A stretch of 62,414 bases of DNA from Halorubrum sp. SD626R (GCF_001261915.1 NZ_CVRT01000040.1:1-62414); one strand, 5' to 3'; positions 1-8,815 are shown, counted from the first letter of the stretch. Program-made: numbers and translations. The notes: generated from the letters alone by a model not told the origin.

Positions 1-66
1 GTCCCTCGCGCGTGCTCCTCGGCCGCGAGGCGGCCTCGGAGGCACGCGCCACCGCGGTTATCTAAA
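1..66 (-). repeat. Dispersed element, copy A (5' end only, cut by the window)
   Basis: On the minus strand this carries a TATA-like box (about 57-68), the GGTGGCGCGTGCC start, and the first stem-loop of the element, in which GCGCGTGC pairs with GCACGCGC around an inner GGCCG/CGGCC hairpin. The rest of the copy lies left of the window. It matches the 5' ends of copies at 8816, 13156, 20070 and 25355. It differs from those in lying divergently upstream of a gene (cofH), and its TATA-like box is closer to the stem-loop. Confidence 0.8.
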
Positions 67-192
67 TATGAAACTGAGCGCACCTTGCCGATTTATATCC
101 CGCGTCGCCGTCGGCGGTTCGACCTCTGTTTCGCCGCATTTCGCCCGTGCGGCCCGTATCACGGTTCTGAGAGGGGATGCCGTGACCGTCCC

Positions 193-200
193 GCTTTTGG
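193..200 (+). promoter_or_regulatory. TATA box of cofH
   Basis: A gcttttgg box lies about 28 bp before the ATG at 224, which predicts a leaderless transcript starting at that ATG. This decides the start against the longer open frame beginning at 68. Confidence 0.5.
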
Positions 201-223
201 TCGTGGGGCGGGGACGATTTCAC

Positions 224-1651
224 ATGACTTCGGCGCGGGACCCCGACGCGGCCGCCGGCGACGCGGCCGCGCTCGACGACGACTTCGGCTTCGACGACCC
301 CGCCACCGGCCAGTCGTTCGAGAACGCGCTGGCGAAGGCCCGCGACGGGACGCGGCTGACGGTCGACGACGCCACCGAGCTCCTCGCGACCGGCACCGAC
401 CGGGCGGGGATCGACCCGGTCCGCAAGGAGGCCGTCCTGGAGGCCGCCGACCGGCGGCGTCGCGAGGCGGTCGGCGACGAGGTGACGTTCGTCGCCAACC
501 TCAACAACAACGTCACGACCGCCTGCAACACTGGCTGTCTGTTCTGCAACTTCAAGGACTCGGCGCACGCGTTCGAGACCGACAGCGACGCGGACCACGC
601 CGGGTTCACGAAGACGCCCGCCGAGTCCCGCCGAATCGTCGAGGACGCCCTCGACATGGGGATCTACGAGGTGTGCTCGGTGTCGGGGCTCCACCCCGCG
701 CTGGCCCTGAACGAGGAACACCACGAGGTCCTCGCCGCCCACGATGACGCCGCGAGCGCGGTGAACTACAAGCCGCCCGAGCGGTACGCCACCGACCCGG
801 GCACCTACGTCGAGCAGATCGAGGCGATGTCCGTCGGCGGGGTCCACCTCCACTCGATGACCCCCGAAGAGGCGTACCACGCCGCCCGCGGCACCGACTG
901 GGGGTACGAGGCGGTCTACGGCGAGCTTGCCGACGCCGGACTCGACTCCGCGCCCGGCACCGCCGCGGAGATCCTCGTCGACGAGGTCCGCGACGTGATC
1001 TGCCCGGGGAAGATCCGCACGGACGACTGGGTGGCGGCGATGGAGGGCGCGGTCGCCGCCGGCCTCGACGTCACCTCGACGATGATGTACGGCCACGTCG
1101 AGACGGTCGAACACCGCGCGGAACATCTGAAGGTGATCCGCGACCTCCAAGACCGCACCGGGGGGATCACCGAGTTCGTCCCGCTCTCTTTCATCCACCA
1201 GAACACGCCCCTCTACCGCCACGGCGTCGTCGACTCCGGCCCCTCGCGCGACGAGGACGAGCTGGTGGTCGCGGTCGCGCGGCTCTTCCTCGACAACGTC
1301 GACCACGTGCAGGCCTCGTGGGTGAAGTCGGGCGACGCCCACGGTCTGAAGCTGCTCAACTGCGGTGCCGACGACTTCATGGGCACCATCCTCTCGGAGG
1401 AGATCACCAAGCGCGCGGGCGGCGAGTACGGCGAGTACCGCTCGTTCGACGACTACGTCGAGATGATCGCGGCGATCGGCCGCACGCCGGTCGAGCGCTC
1501 CACCGACTACCGCACCCGCCGCCGGATCGACCCCGACGAGGGGCCCCACGGGCCGCGGCTCGGCCCCCGGGCCGACGGCTCTCCCATGCTGCCGGACCGG
1601 TCGCGCGACGGCCCGGACCCCGGGAGCGAGTCGGCCGGCGCGGACGACTGA
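224..1651 (+). CDS. cofH: FO synthase subunit 2, radical SAM enzyme CofH
   Basis: CofH works with CofG to make the deazaflavin chromophore FO of coenzyme F420, joining a 4-hydroxybenzyl group from tyrosine to 5-amino-6-ribitylaminouracil. The 475-residue protein has the radical SAM cluster CxxxCxxC at C101, C105 and C108, preceded by FVANLNNNVTTA, which is CofH-like rather than CofG-like. Downstream, GGVHLHSMTPEEAYHAARG and ILVDEVRDVICPGKI also fit CofH. The open frame reaches back to 68, but that extension is low-quality and a TATA box sits 28 bp before 224. The C-terminal tail (from about residue 430) is disordered and its last 25 bases are repeated after the stop. cofG is not in the window. 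Confidence 0.92.
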   Translation: MTSARDPDAAAGDAAALDDDFGFDDPATGQSFENALAKARDGTRLTVDDATELLATGTDRAGIDPVRKEAVLEAADRRRREAVGDEVTFVANLNNNVTTACNTGCLFCNFKDSAHAFETDSDADHAGFTKTPAESRRIVEDALDMGIYEVCSVSGLHPALALNEEHHEVLAAHDDAASAVNYKPPERYATDPGTYVEQIEAMSVGGVHLHSMTPEEAYHAARGTDWGYEAVYGELADAGLDSAPGTAAEILVDEVRDVICPGKIRTDDWVAAMEGAVAAGLDVTSTMMYGHVETVEHRAEHLKVIRDLQDRTGGITEFVPLSFIHQNTPLYRHGVVDSGPSRDEDELVVAVARLFLDNVDHVQASWVKSGDAHGLKLLNCGADDFMGTILSEEITKRAGGEYGEYRSFDDYVEMIAAIGRTPVERSTDYRTRRRIDPDEGPHGPRLGPRADGSPMLPDRSRDGPDPGSESAGADD

Positions 1652-1689
1652 GGACCGGCGACGAGAGCGAGTCGGCCGGCGCGGACGAC
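1624..1689 (+). repeat. 25-bp direct repeat across the cofH stop codon
   Basis: The 25 bp at 1624-1648, which encode the CofH tail ESAGADD, recur exactly at 1665-1689 just after the stop codon. The offset is 41 bp. This looks like a recent local duplication. Confidence 0.8.
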
Positions 1690-1760
1690 GGGGGATCGAC
1701 ACCGACGCACGTCTCCTTCCCTTTCGCCGTCTCCCAGGGACCGGGAACGGCCGCAATACT

Positions 1761-1768
1761 CTTTATAT
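1761..1768 (+). promoter_or_regulatory. TATA box of the small winged-helix gene
   Basis: An AT-rich ctttatat box lies 26-30 bp before the ATG at 1792 in otherwise GC-rich DNA, predicting a leaderless mRNA. Confidence 0.55.
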
Positions 1769-1791
1769 TGGTATGCATTAACACGGGTAGC

Positions 1792-2109
1792 ATGCCAGCG
1801 TCAGACGCACCGACCGCCGGATCGGGGAGCGGTACGCCGGCTGAGGAGGACGGCGCCGACCCCGACCGCTCCGGACTCGCGCTCACCCGCTCCGACGAGC
1901 GGGTGCTCGCGTACCTCGACGACGTCGGGACCGACTACCCCGCGTTCGTCGCGAGCAACACGGGGCTGTACGTCGAACACGTCGAGTCGCGGCTGGACGC
2001 GCTCGACGCGGCCGGACTCGTCGAGCGGGCGACCGGCGAGGCGGTCTTCCGCGTCACCGACGCCGGCCGCGACGCGCTCCGCGACGACTGCGACCGGTGG
2101 TCGGACTGA
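1792..2109 (+). CDS. Small winged-helix DNA-binding protein, PhiH1-repressor-like
   Basis: The 105-residue protein has a disordered acidic first third. A winged-helix pattern follows: LTRSDERVLAYLDDVG (helix 1), YPAFVASNTGLYVEHVESRL (recognition region), then LDALDAAGLVERATGEAVFRVTDAGRDAL (wing). This is the layout of the many small haloarchaeal winged-helix regulators annotated as PhiH1 repressor-like. The ATG at 1792 is preceded by a clear TATA box. Its target is unknown, and its neighbours cofH and hmgA do not point to one. Confidence 0.75.
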   Translation: MPASDAPTAGSGSGTPAEEDGADPDRSGLALTRSDERVLAYLDDVGTDYPAFVASNTGLYVEHVESRLDALDAAGLVERATGEAVFRVTDAGRDALRDDCDRWSD

Positions 2110-2140
2110 GCGCTTCCCGTGAGGCGACCGCGGCGACGAC

Positions 2141-3364
2141 CTACCGACCGAGATCCGCGTGCGCCGAGGAGAGATGCCTGGAGCCGAGCGCGGCGAGTAA
2201 CGAGAGCTCGCCTGCCAGCGCGCCGACCGCGATCGCCTCCGCGAGCGCGTCGGCGTTGTCTCCGGCGGGGTCGCCGCCCCCGCGGACGCCGAGCACGTCG
2301 AGCCCGGCGGCCTGCGTCGGGAGCGTCGTTCCGCCGCCGACCGTGCCGACTTCGAGGCTCGCGAGCGACACGGAGCAGTAGAGGTCGCCGTCGGGCGTCG
2401 CCTCCGCGGTCGTGATCGCGTTCGCCCCCTCGACGACCTGCGCCTCGTCCTGCCCGGTGGCGAGGAACATCGCCGCGACCGCGTTGGCGACGTGGGCGTT
2501 GAAGCCGAGCCCGCCGGCCTTCGCGGAGCCGACGAGGTTCTTCCGGGTGTTGATCTCGGCGATCGCCTCCGGAGTCGTGTGGAGCCGGTCCTCGACGACC
2601 TCGCGGGGGACCTCGACGTCGGCGCTCACCGAGCGGCCGCGCCCCTCGACCGCGTTGATCGCGGCGGGCTTCTTGTCCGAACAGAGGTTCCCGGAGAGCG
2701 CGACGAGCGAGGCGTCCGTCTCGGCCTCGATCGCGTCGCAGGCCTCCCGCGTCGCGATGGTGGCCATGTTCATCCCCATCGCGTCCTTCGTGTCGTAGCG
2801 GAACCGCAGGAAGACGTTGTTACCGACGACGTACGGCGTCACGTCCAGCAGCTCGCCGTGGCTCGTCGTCGACTCCGCGGCCTCGCGAAGCGTCTCCTCG
2901 TTGTCGCGCACCCACGAGACGAGCGCCTCGGCCTCGGCCACGTCGGCGACGCGGAACACCGGCGCGCGGGTCATCCCGCTCTTCGTCACCCGCGCGGTCG
3001 CCCCGCCGGCGTCGTTCACCACGGAGCAGCCGCGGTTGATCGAGGCGACGAGCGCGCCCTCCGTGGTCGCCAGCGGGAGGTAGCGTTCGCCGGCGAACGC
3101 GCCGCCGTCGACCGAGACGGGGCCGGCGACGCCCAGCGGGACCTGCACGGCGCCGATCATGTTCTCGACGTTCGACCCGTGTGCGTCGGCGGCGTCGAAG
3201 GCGTAGTCTCCGAGGACGTCGATATCGGCGTCCGCAGTCTCGGCGACGAGCCGGCGCCGGGCGGCCGCGGCGGTGTCGGCGTCGGCGTGCTCTTCGAGCT
3301 CGTGGAAGCGGACCTCGCCGTCGCGGACGCGCTCCGCGAGCGACGCGGGGGTGGCGCCGGTCAT
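2141..3364 (-). CDS. hmgA: 3-hydroxy-3-methylglutaryl-CoA reductase
   Basis: HMGR reduces HMG-CoA to mevalonate with NADPH and commits carbon to archaeal ether lipids; it is the target of statin selection in haloarchaea. The 407-residue sequence has ENMIGAVQVPLGVAGP (67-82), the catalytic Glu in TTEGALVAS (E102), the Lys in SDKKPAAIN (K231), the Asp in GQDEAQ (near D306), and the C-terminal SRHLSSAH that supplies the catalytic His. Length fits the soluble archaeal class I enzyme without a membrane anchor. A TATA-like ccattag lies about 25-30 bp upstream on the minus strand, so it is probably transcribed separately from the upstream GNAT gene. Confidence 0.96.
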   Translation of the reverse strand: MTGATPASLAERVRDGEVRFHELEEHADADTAAAARRRLVAETADADIDVLGDYAFDAADAHGSNVENMIGAVQVPLGVAGPVSVDGGAFAGERYLPLATTEGALVASINRGCSVVNDAGGATARVTKSGMTRAPVFRVADVAEAEALVSWVRDNEETLREAAESTTSHGELLDVTPYVVGNNVFLRFRYDTKDAMGMNMATIATREACDAIEAETDASLVALSGNLCSDKKPAAINAVEGRGRSVSADVEVPREVVEDRLHTTPEAIAEINTRKNLVGSAKAGGLGFNAHVANAVAAMFLATGQDEAQVVEGANAITTAEATPDGDLYCSVSLASLEVGTVGGGTTLPTQAAGLDVLGVRGGGDPAGDNADALAEAIAVGALAGELSLLAALGSRHLSSAHADLGR

Positions 3365-3441
3365 GCCCGCGTCTCCTCGCGGCGCGTGCTAATGGTTGTC
3401 GATTCCGCGGGGGAGACGGGGGTGCCCCGGCCGCGGCCGCT

Positions 3442-3915
3442 TCAGCGACCGACGATCCCGGAGAGTCGCTCGCGGAGCGACTCGCCCCCGAGCTTGAGGT
3501 AGTAGGCGTCGCCGCCGTCCTCGTAGTAGCCGTCGATCCGGCGGACGACCTCGAAGCCGAGGTGCTCGTAGAAGCCGAGCGCCGACTCGTTCGTCGTCCG
3601 GGCGTGACAGGTGACCGACCGGTGCTCCTCGGCGACGTCGGCGACGAGCCGCTCCGCGTGGCCGCGCCCCCGGTGGTCGGGGTGGACGGCCAGGAAGAGG
3701 ATGTAGCCGTCGCGGCGGACCGAGGCGAACGCGACGAGCGCGTCGTTCTCGACGAGGAGGTGCGTCGTGGAGCGGCGGTAGGCGTCGGTGAAGAAGCCGC
3801 GGCGCTGCCGGAGGACCCCTTCCTCCGCTCGGATCCGCTCTTTGAGGTCCCACGCCGCCGCGGCGTGGTCGGACGTTCCGGGCGAGTCCGTCCGCTTCTC
3901 CACGTTGACGCTCAC
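3442..3915 (-). CDS. GNAT family N-acetyltransferase
   Basis: This 157-residue single-domain acetyltransferase has the acetyl-CoA binding motif A, VHPDHRGRGHAERLV (78-92), and the closing FYEHLGFEVVRRIDGYY segment typical of RimI-like enzymes. The start is a GTG at 3915: a gttataat box sits about 28 bp upstream, and the sequence MSVNVEKR then begins cleanly. The open frame continues far upstream but overlaps the divergent DUF502 gene. Substrate unknown; protein N-termini or small amines are both possible. Confidence 0.85.
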   Translation of the reverse strand: MSVNVEKRTDSPGTSDHAAAAWDLKERIRAEEGVLRQRRGFFTDAYRRSTTHLLVENDALVAFASVRRDGYILFLAVHPDHRGRGHAERLVADVAEEHRSVTCHARTTNESALGFYEHLGFEVVRRIDGYYEDGGDAYYLKLGGESLRERLSGIVGR

Positions 3916-4053
3916 TGCAAGAAGGTAACACGCCAGCGGATTATAACTCCACCGCCACCGGGGAGGGTTGCGGTCGGGTCCCTTCGGTGACCGCCTCCCC
4001 GCCCCCGCTCGTCGACGGAAGCGTTTTGGTTCGGTCGTTCGTGGAGACGGACG

Positions 4054-4929
4054 ATGGCCGCCGAGTCCCCGCCGGACCGCGGGCGCCTCAGACGGGCCCT
4101 GCTGACGGGCGTCGCCGTCATCGTCCCCTCCGTCATCACGCTCGCGGTGCTGGGGTTCGTCTTCAACGCGATCTACGACTACCTGGACGCCTTCTCCACC
4201 GCGATCCTGCCGCTGCTGCCGCCGTCGGCGCTCCCGGTCGACCGCGAGGTCGCCATCGAGGTCGCCACGCCGGTCGTGTTCGTCGGGACGATCCTCCTCA
4301 TCGGGCTCGCCGTCGAGTCGACGCGGTACGGGGAGCGCGCGGTCGACTACGCCGACTACGCCATCGAGCAGATCCCGGGCGTCGGCTCCGTCTATCAGGG
4401 GTTCCGGCAGATGAGCGACGCCATGCTGGAGTCGGACGGCGGGAACTTTCAAGAGGTGGTCCTCGTCGAGTTCCCGACCGAGGACGTCTACACCCTCGCG
4501 TTCGTCACGAGCGACACCCCGGACAGGGTCGCCGGCCCGGCCGAGGGCGGTGAGATGCGGACGCTGTTCATGCCGATGGCTCCGAACCCGGTGATGGGCG
4601 GCCACGTCCTGTTCGTCCCCGAGCGCCGGATCGTCGAGGTCGACCTGAGCGTCGAGGAGGGGATCCGGGCGCTGGTGACGAGCGGCGTCGCCCTCGAACG
4701 CGCCGCTGCCGACGCCGACGGCGTGTCGCCGTCGCAGGTCCGGAACCCTGACTCGGAGGGCCGGATCGGCTCGTACCACTCCTCGATGTCGGACGCCGCG
4801 AAGCGGCCGGACGGGGAGAGCGATCGGGCGAGCGGCGGATCGGGGAGCGACCGGGACGGCCGAGACGACGACCGGAGCGGACGGAGCGACGAGCGGATCA
4901 CGCCCGACGACCCCGGTGACGAGACGTGA
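4054..4929 (+). CDS. DUF502 family membrane protein
   Basis: The 291-residue protein has two N-terminal membrane helices (about 15-37 and 68-88), then a conserved DUF502 region with IPGVGSVYQGFRQM, VVLVEFPTEDVYTLAFVTS and FMPMAPNPVMGGHVLFVPE. Its last 60 residues are a charged, disordered Ser/Asp/Arg tail. DUF502 proteins are widespread in bacteria and archaea and have no established function. Its stop codon overlaps the GTG of the archease gene, so the two are translationally coupled. Confidence 0.88.
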   Translation: MAAESPPDRGRLRRALLTGVAVIVPSVITLAVLGFVFNAIYDYLDAFSTAILPLLPPSALPVDREVAIEVATPVVFVGTILLIGLAVESTRYGERAVDYADYAIEQIPGVGSVYQGFRQMSDAMLESDGGNFQEVVLVEFPTEDVYTLAFVTSDTPDRVAGPAEGGEMRTLFMPMAPNPVMGGHVLFVPERRIVEVDLSVEEGIRALVTSGVALERAAADADGVSPSQVRNPDSEGRIGSYHSSMSDAAKRPDGESDRASGGSGSDRDGRDDDRSGRSDERITPDDPGDET

Positions 4930-5357
4930 GCTTCGACCTCCGAGACCACACCGCCGACGTGGCGGTCGAGGCGACCGCGCCGACCTTCGCGGCGCTGTTC
5001 GAGTCCGTCGCCGACGGGCTCACCGCCGCGAGCTGCGAGGCGGTCCCCGAAACCGGCGAGCGGTTCGAGCTCACCGTGACCGCCGAGAGCCGCGAGGCGC
5101 TCCTCTTCGACTACCTCGACCAGTTGATCTACGAGCGCGACGTGCGGCTCGTCCTCCCGGCCGCCCACCGATGTGCGGTTTCTGAGTCGGACGATGTCGG
5201 AGGAGATGACGGCGCGGCTTGGACCGTCGAGGCGACGGCTCGCGGGGTCCCGCTCGACGACGTCGCGGCCCGCGAGATCAAGGCGGTCACCTACTCCGAG
5301 ATGACCCTCGAACGGCGGGACGGCGAGTGGTACGCGTACGTCGTCTTCGACGTCTGA
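4926..5357 (+). CDS. Archease, activator of the RNA ligase RtcB
   Basis: Archease speeds guanylylation and turnover of RtcB, the tRNA-splicing ligase. The 143-residue protein starts with the family signature DHTADVAVEATAPTFAALFE, has LLFDYLDQLIYERDV in the middle, and ends with VPLDDVAAREIKAVTYSEM and YVVFDV. It begins at a GTG inside a GTGA overlap with the DUF502 stop. rtcB lies about 700 bp downstream on the same strand, the archease/RtcB linkage found across archaea. Confidence 0.93.
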   Translation: MSFDLRDHTADVAVEATAPTFAALFESVADGLTAASCEAVPETGERFELTVTAESREALLFDYLDQLIYERDVRLVLPAAHRCAVSESDDVGGDDGAAWTVEATARGVPLDDVAAREIKAVTYSEMTLERRDGEWYAYVVFDV

Positions 5358-5427
5358 ACGGGGATGGAATCCCGATAGGACGGAAATCAGTGGAAACGAT
5401 TTTTACTACCGAGTTCCTTGTTACCGT

Positions 5428-5955
5428 ATGTCACAGACGGGAGCGACGGCGACGGCGGACCGGCGCTGGCGGGCGGGCGCGCTCGGAGGGCTCGTCGCCG
5501 GCGTGGCGATGGGCGTCGTGTTACACTGGATACTGGGGCTCATGCCGACGATCGGCGCGCTCGTCGGCGTAGAGACGGTCCTCGTCGGCTGGGCCGTCCA
5601 CCTGTTCAACAGCGCCCTGTTCGGGGCCCTGTTCGCCGCGGTCTTCGACCTCGCCTTCTTCGACGACCTCCGCGCCGACGTCGGCGGCTGCCTCTCGCTG
5701 GGCGTCGTCCACTCGGCGTTGCTGGGGGTGATCACGGGCGGGCTGCTGCTGCCGACCGCGATCGCGCTCGAAGGGGCCACGTCGCTGCCGGTTCCCACGC
5801 TGCCGGTCCCCGGGCTCACGGCCAGTTTCGAGTTCCGCGCGGTGATCGCCGTCGCGCACCTGATCTACGGGCTCGTGCTCGGCCGCGTCTTCGCCGCGCT
5901 CACGCTCGCCGAGGGCGCGATCGGCTGGCTGCCGTTCGACCCGGTCGACCGGTAG
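5428..5955 (+). CDS. Haloarchaeal multipass membrane protein
   Basis: The 175-residue protein has about five hydrophobic helices, including LGGLVAGVAMGVVLHWILGL, HLFNSALFGALFAAVFDLAF, VVHSALLGVITGGLLL and VIAVAHLIYGLVLGRVFAAL. Glycines are evenly spaced within them. I do not recognise a domain with known function. It has its own AT-rich box (gatttttacta, about 5398-5408) before the ATG and sits between archease and rtcB, but nothing in it suggests RNA work. Confidence 0.75.
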   Translation: MSQTGATATADRRWRAGALGGLVAGVAMGVVLHWILGLMPTIGALVGVETVLVGWAVHLFNSALFGALFAAVFDLAFFDDLRADVGGCLSLGVVHSALLGVITGGLLLPTAIALEGATSLPVPTLPVPGLTASFEFRAVIAVAHLIYGLVLGRVFAALTLAEGAIGWLPFDPVDR

Positions 5956-6051
5956 CCGGATCGCCGCGCCCGACGCGAGCGACTCGCGACGACCGCCGAC
6001 CCGCGTCCGCCTCTCGCAACGCCCTTCTCCCCCCGCGCCGAACCCGGTGGT

Positions 6052-7560
6052 ATGACCACGCGCGAGTTCGACGGGATCCGACTGGAGAAGGTGCGCGAGC
6101 ACGTCTGGGAGATCCCCCGCGAGGGCGACATGAACGTCCCCGCGCGGGTCCTCGCCAGCGAATCGTTACTGGAGGAGATCGGCGACGACGACTCGCTCCG
6201 GCAGCTGAAGAACGCCACCCACCTTCCCGGTATCGTCGAACCCGCGCTCTGTATGCCCGACGGCCACCAGGGGTACGGCTTCCCGGTCGGCGGCGTCGGC
6301 GCGATCGACGCCCGGACCGGCTGTATCTCGCCCGGCGCGGTCGGTTACGACATCAACTGCGGCGTTCGGATGGTGCGGACGAACCTCACCTACGACGACG
6401 TGCGCGGCCGCGAGGAGGAGCTCGTCGACGCGCTGTTCGAGGCGGTCCCTTCCGGGCTCGGCGGCGGCGGCGTGATCGGCGGCGACGCGGACGCAATCGA
6501 GGGCGCCCTCGAACGCGGCGTCGAGTGGGCCGTCGATGAGGGGTACGGGATCGAGAGCGATCTCGCGCGCTGCGAGGACGAGGGGCGACGCCCCGACGCT
6601 CGGCCGGAGTACGTCTCCCAGAAAGCGATGGACCGGGGCCGCAACCAGATGGGGTCGCTCGGCTCGGGCAATCACTTCCTAGAGGTCCAGCGCGTCACGG
6701 ACGTGTTCCGCGGGGACGTGGCCGAGGCGTACGGCCTAGAGGAGGACGGGATCGTCGTCCTCATCCACTGCGGGAGCCGCGGGCTCGGCCACCAGACCTG
6801 CAACGACTACCTCCGCCGGATCGAGAAGGAGCACGGCGACCTGCTCGCGGAGCTGCCGGACAAGGAGCTGGCGGCCGCGCCCGCCGGCTCCGCGCTGGCC
6901 GACGAGTACTACGGCGCGATGGGCGCGTGCATCAATTTCGCGTGGGTGAACCGCCAGCTGATCACCCATCAGGCCCGCGAGACGTTCGGCGAGGTGTTCG
7001 ACGCCGACCCGATCGAGGACCTCGGGATGGAACTGCTGTACGACGTGGCGCACAACATCGCGAAGAAGGAGACCCACGAGGTCGGCGTCGACGCCGACGG
7101 CCGCCCCGCGGTCGGCGACGAGGCGGTCGACCGCGCGGAGCGGGAGCTGTACGTCCACCGGAAGGGCGCCACGCGCGCGTTCCCCGCGGGCCACGAGGAC
7201 GTGCCCGAGGCGTACCGCGGCGTCGGCCAGCCCGTGATCATCCCGGGGAGCATGGGCGCCGGCTCGTACGTGCTCCGCGGCGGCGACGAGTCGATGTCGG
7301 TGTCGTTCGGCTCGACCGCCCACGGCGCCGGCCGGCTGATGAGCCGGACGCAGGCGAAACAGGAGTTCTGGGGCGGCGACGTGCAGGACGACCTCGAAGA
7401 CGGGCAGCGGATCTACGTGAAGGCGCAGTCGGGCGCGACGATCGCCGAGGAGGCGCCCGGCGTCTACAAGGACATCGACGAGGTGATCCGCGTCAGCGAC
7501 GAGCTCGGTATCGGCGACAAGGTGGCGCGGACGTTCCCCGTCTGTAACATCAAGGGGTGA
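6052..7560 (+). CDS. rtcB: tRNA-splicing ligase RtcB
   Basis: RtcB joins 2',3'-cyclic phosphate and 5'-OH RNA ends using GTP and Mn2+, completing tRNA splicing. All hallmarks are present in 502 residues: CMPDGHQGYGFPVGGV (67-82), GYDINCGVRM with the metal ligands D100 and C103, GSGNHFLEVQ, HCGSRGLGHQ, YDVAHNIAKKE, IPGSMGAGSYVLRG, and the guanylylated His in STAHGAGRLMSR (H424). The spacing between motifs leaves no room for an intein, which many rtcB genes carry. Archease lies just upstream. Confidence 0.97.
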   Translation: MTTREFDGIRLEKVREHVWEIPREGDMNVPARVLASESLLEEIGDDDSLRQLKNATHLPGIVEPALCMPDGHQGYGFPVGGVGAIDARTGCISPGAVGYDINCGVRMVRTNLTYDDVRGREEELVDALFEAVPSGLGGGGVIGGDADAIEGALERGVEWAVDEGYGIESDLARCEDEGRRPDARPEYVSQKAMDRGRNQMGSLGSGNHFLEVQRVTDVFRGDVAEAYGLEEDGIVVLIHCGSRGLGHQTCNDYLRRIEKEHGDLLAELPDKELAAAPAGSALADEYYGAMGACINFAWVNRQLITHQARETFGEVFDADPIEDLGMELLYDVAHNIAKKETHEVGVDADGRPAVGDEAVDRAERELYVHRKGATRAFPAGHEDVPEAYRGVGQPVIIPGSMGAGSYVLRGGDESMSVSFGSTAHGAGRLMSRTQAKQEFWGGDVQDDLEDGQRIYVKAQSGATIAEEAPGVYKDIDEVIRVSDELGIGDKVARTFPVCNIKG

Positions 7561-7582
7561 CGCGGCGACTCGACCGGTCAGC

Positions 7583-7627
7583 GGCCGGGCCAGGCCGGGC
7601 GGCCCAGTCCGCCCGGTCTGCCCGGCC
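7583..7627. terminator. Nested GC hairpin between convergent genes
   Basis: An inner stem CCGGGCGG (7595-7602) pairs with CCGCCCGG (7609-7616) across a 6-nt loop. An outer stem GGCCGGGC (7583-7590) pairs with GCCCGGCC (7620-7627). It lies between the convergent stops of rtcB and the SDR gene and could end transcription from both sides, although no T-run follows. Confidence 0.45.
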
Positions 7628-7628
7628 C

Positions 7629-8357
7629 TCAGAGGTGCATCCCCCCGTCGACCTCCAGCACCTCGCCGTGGACGTACTCGTTGTCGATTAGGTAGCGGAC
7701 CGTGTCGGCCACGTCGCCCGGCCCGCAGGCGTACTCGGGGAGGTGCGTGTCGACGTTCTCGTGGCCGCGGAACTCGATCGCTTCGAGGTACTCCAGGATG
7801 ACGTCGTTGAGGTCGGTTTCGACGGGCCCCGGCGCGACGGCGTTGACCTGCACGCCGTCCGGGCCGAGCTCTCGGGCGAGCGCGCGCGTCAGCCCGTGGA
7901 GCCCGGCCTTGCTCGCCGCGTAGCTCGCGTCGACCGTCCCGAGCGTGCCGCCGACGCTGGAGAGGAAGACGACGTCGCCGCCGACCTTCCTGAGGTGCGG
8001 GGCCGCCGCGCGGGTGACACGGAACGCCCCGGAGAGGTTGGTGTCGATCACCGACTCCCACTCGGCGTCGCTCGTCTCCTCTAGGCGGTTCGGGCGCGCG
8101 ATCCCGGCGTTGTTGACGACCGCGTCGAGCGAGCCGAACGCGTCGACGGCCGTCTCGACGAGTCGGTCCGCGGCCGCGGACTCGGAGACGTCGGCCCGCA
8201 CCGTAATCGCGTCTCCGCCCGCCTCGCGGACCAGCTCCGCCGTCTCGGTCGCGGCTTCCTCGTCCGACCGGTAGTTGACGACCACGTCGCGCTCGGCCAG
8301 CTCGACCGCGATCGCCCGCCCGATTCCGCGGCTGCCGCCGGTGACCAGTATCGCCAT
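7629..8357 (-). CDS. Short-chain dehydrogenase/reductase, FabG-like
   Basis: A 242-residue classical SDR. The NAD(P) motif TGGSRGIG is at 6-13, NNAG at 82-85, the catalytic Ser in FLSSVGG (133-134), and Y146/K150 in SYAASK. The end DVADTVRYLIDNEYVHGEVLEVDGG is typical of 3-oxoacyl-ACP or acetoacetyl-CoA reductases. An Arg in the NYRS segment after strand 2 suggests NADPH. Haloarchaea lack bacterial fatty-acid synthesis, so the substrate cannot be assumed. An agtatatt box lies about 35-40 bp before the start. Confidence 0.88.
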   Translation of the reverse strand: MAILVTGGSRGIGRAIAVELAERDVVVNYRSDEEAATETAELVREAGGDAITVRADVSESAAADRLVETAVDAFGSLDAVVNNAGIARPNRLEETSDAEWESVIDTNLSGAFRVTRAAAPHLRKVGGDVVFLSSVGGTLGTVDASYAASKAGLHGLTRALARELGPDGVQVNAVAPGPVETDLNDVILEYLEAIEFRGHENVDTHLPEYACGPGDVADTVRYLIDNEYVHGEVLEVDGGMHL

Positions 8358-8426
8358 ACCCGCACGTGTGATTACTCATCAATACCACTAACGAATATAC
8401 TCTGTCGAGGCCGGATTCCGACCGGG

Positions 8427-8738
8427 TCAGCGCTCGCGTCTCGCCTCGCGTCCGAGCTCCTCTTCGACGGCCTCGACCTTCCGGTCCGCGGTCGTCTCCG
8501 CGGTCCGCTTGTCGTCGATCTTCAGCACCGTCGAGACGCGGTCGCCGTCGACGGCGTCGTGGGCCGCCGCGGCCGCGGCGAACACCGTCTCGGCGTCGTC
8601 GGCCTCGATGACGGTGCCCATCGGGTTCGTCTCGTAGCTCACGTCGAAGTCGTCGAGCGCGGCGACGGCCTTCGCCACCTCGCCGGCCATGCTCCCCTCG
8701 ATCACCGGTGCGACGCTCAGCAGCGCGACCGTGGTCAT
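8427..8738 (-). CDS. MTH1187 family thiamine-binding protein
   Basis: A 103-residue member of the MTH1187/YkoF-like family (COG0011, formerly UPF0045). It has LLSVAPVIEGSMAGEVAKAV at the N-terminus, YETNPMGTVIEADDAETV in the middle and VSTVLKIDDKR near the end. Family members bind the pyrimidine part of thiamine and are thought to act in its salvage or delivery. No other thiamine gene is nearby. Dispersed element copy B lies just upstream. Confidence 0.85.
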   Translation of the reverse strand: MTTVALLSVAPVIEGSMAGEVAKAVAALDDFDVSYETNPMGTVIEADDAETVFAAAAAAHDAVDGDRVSTVLKIDDKRTAETTADRKVEAVEEELGREARRER

Positions 8739-8815
8739 GGGCGTGGGTGCGTCGTCCGACCACTTAAGCGGTCGTCAGAGACGGGAGCGACCACGCGAAC
8801 GAGTCGCGAACGGTC

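Noticed and set aside
68..223. N-terminal extension of CofH
   Set aside because: The added 52 residues are not CofH-like, and a TATA box lies in the right place for the ATG at 224.
6052..7560. An intein in rtcB
   Set aside because: RtcB motifs follow at normal spacing and the length is that of the bare enzyme.
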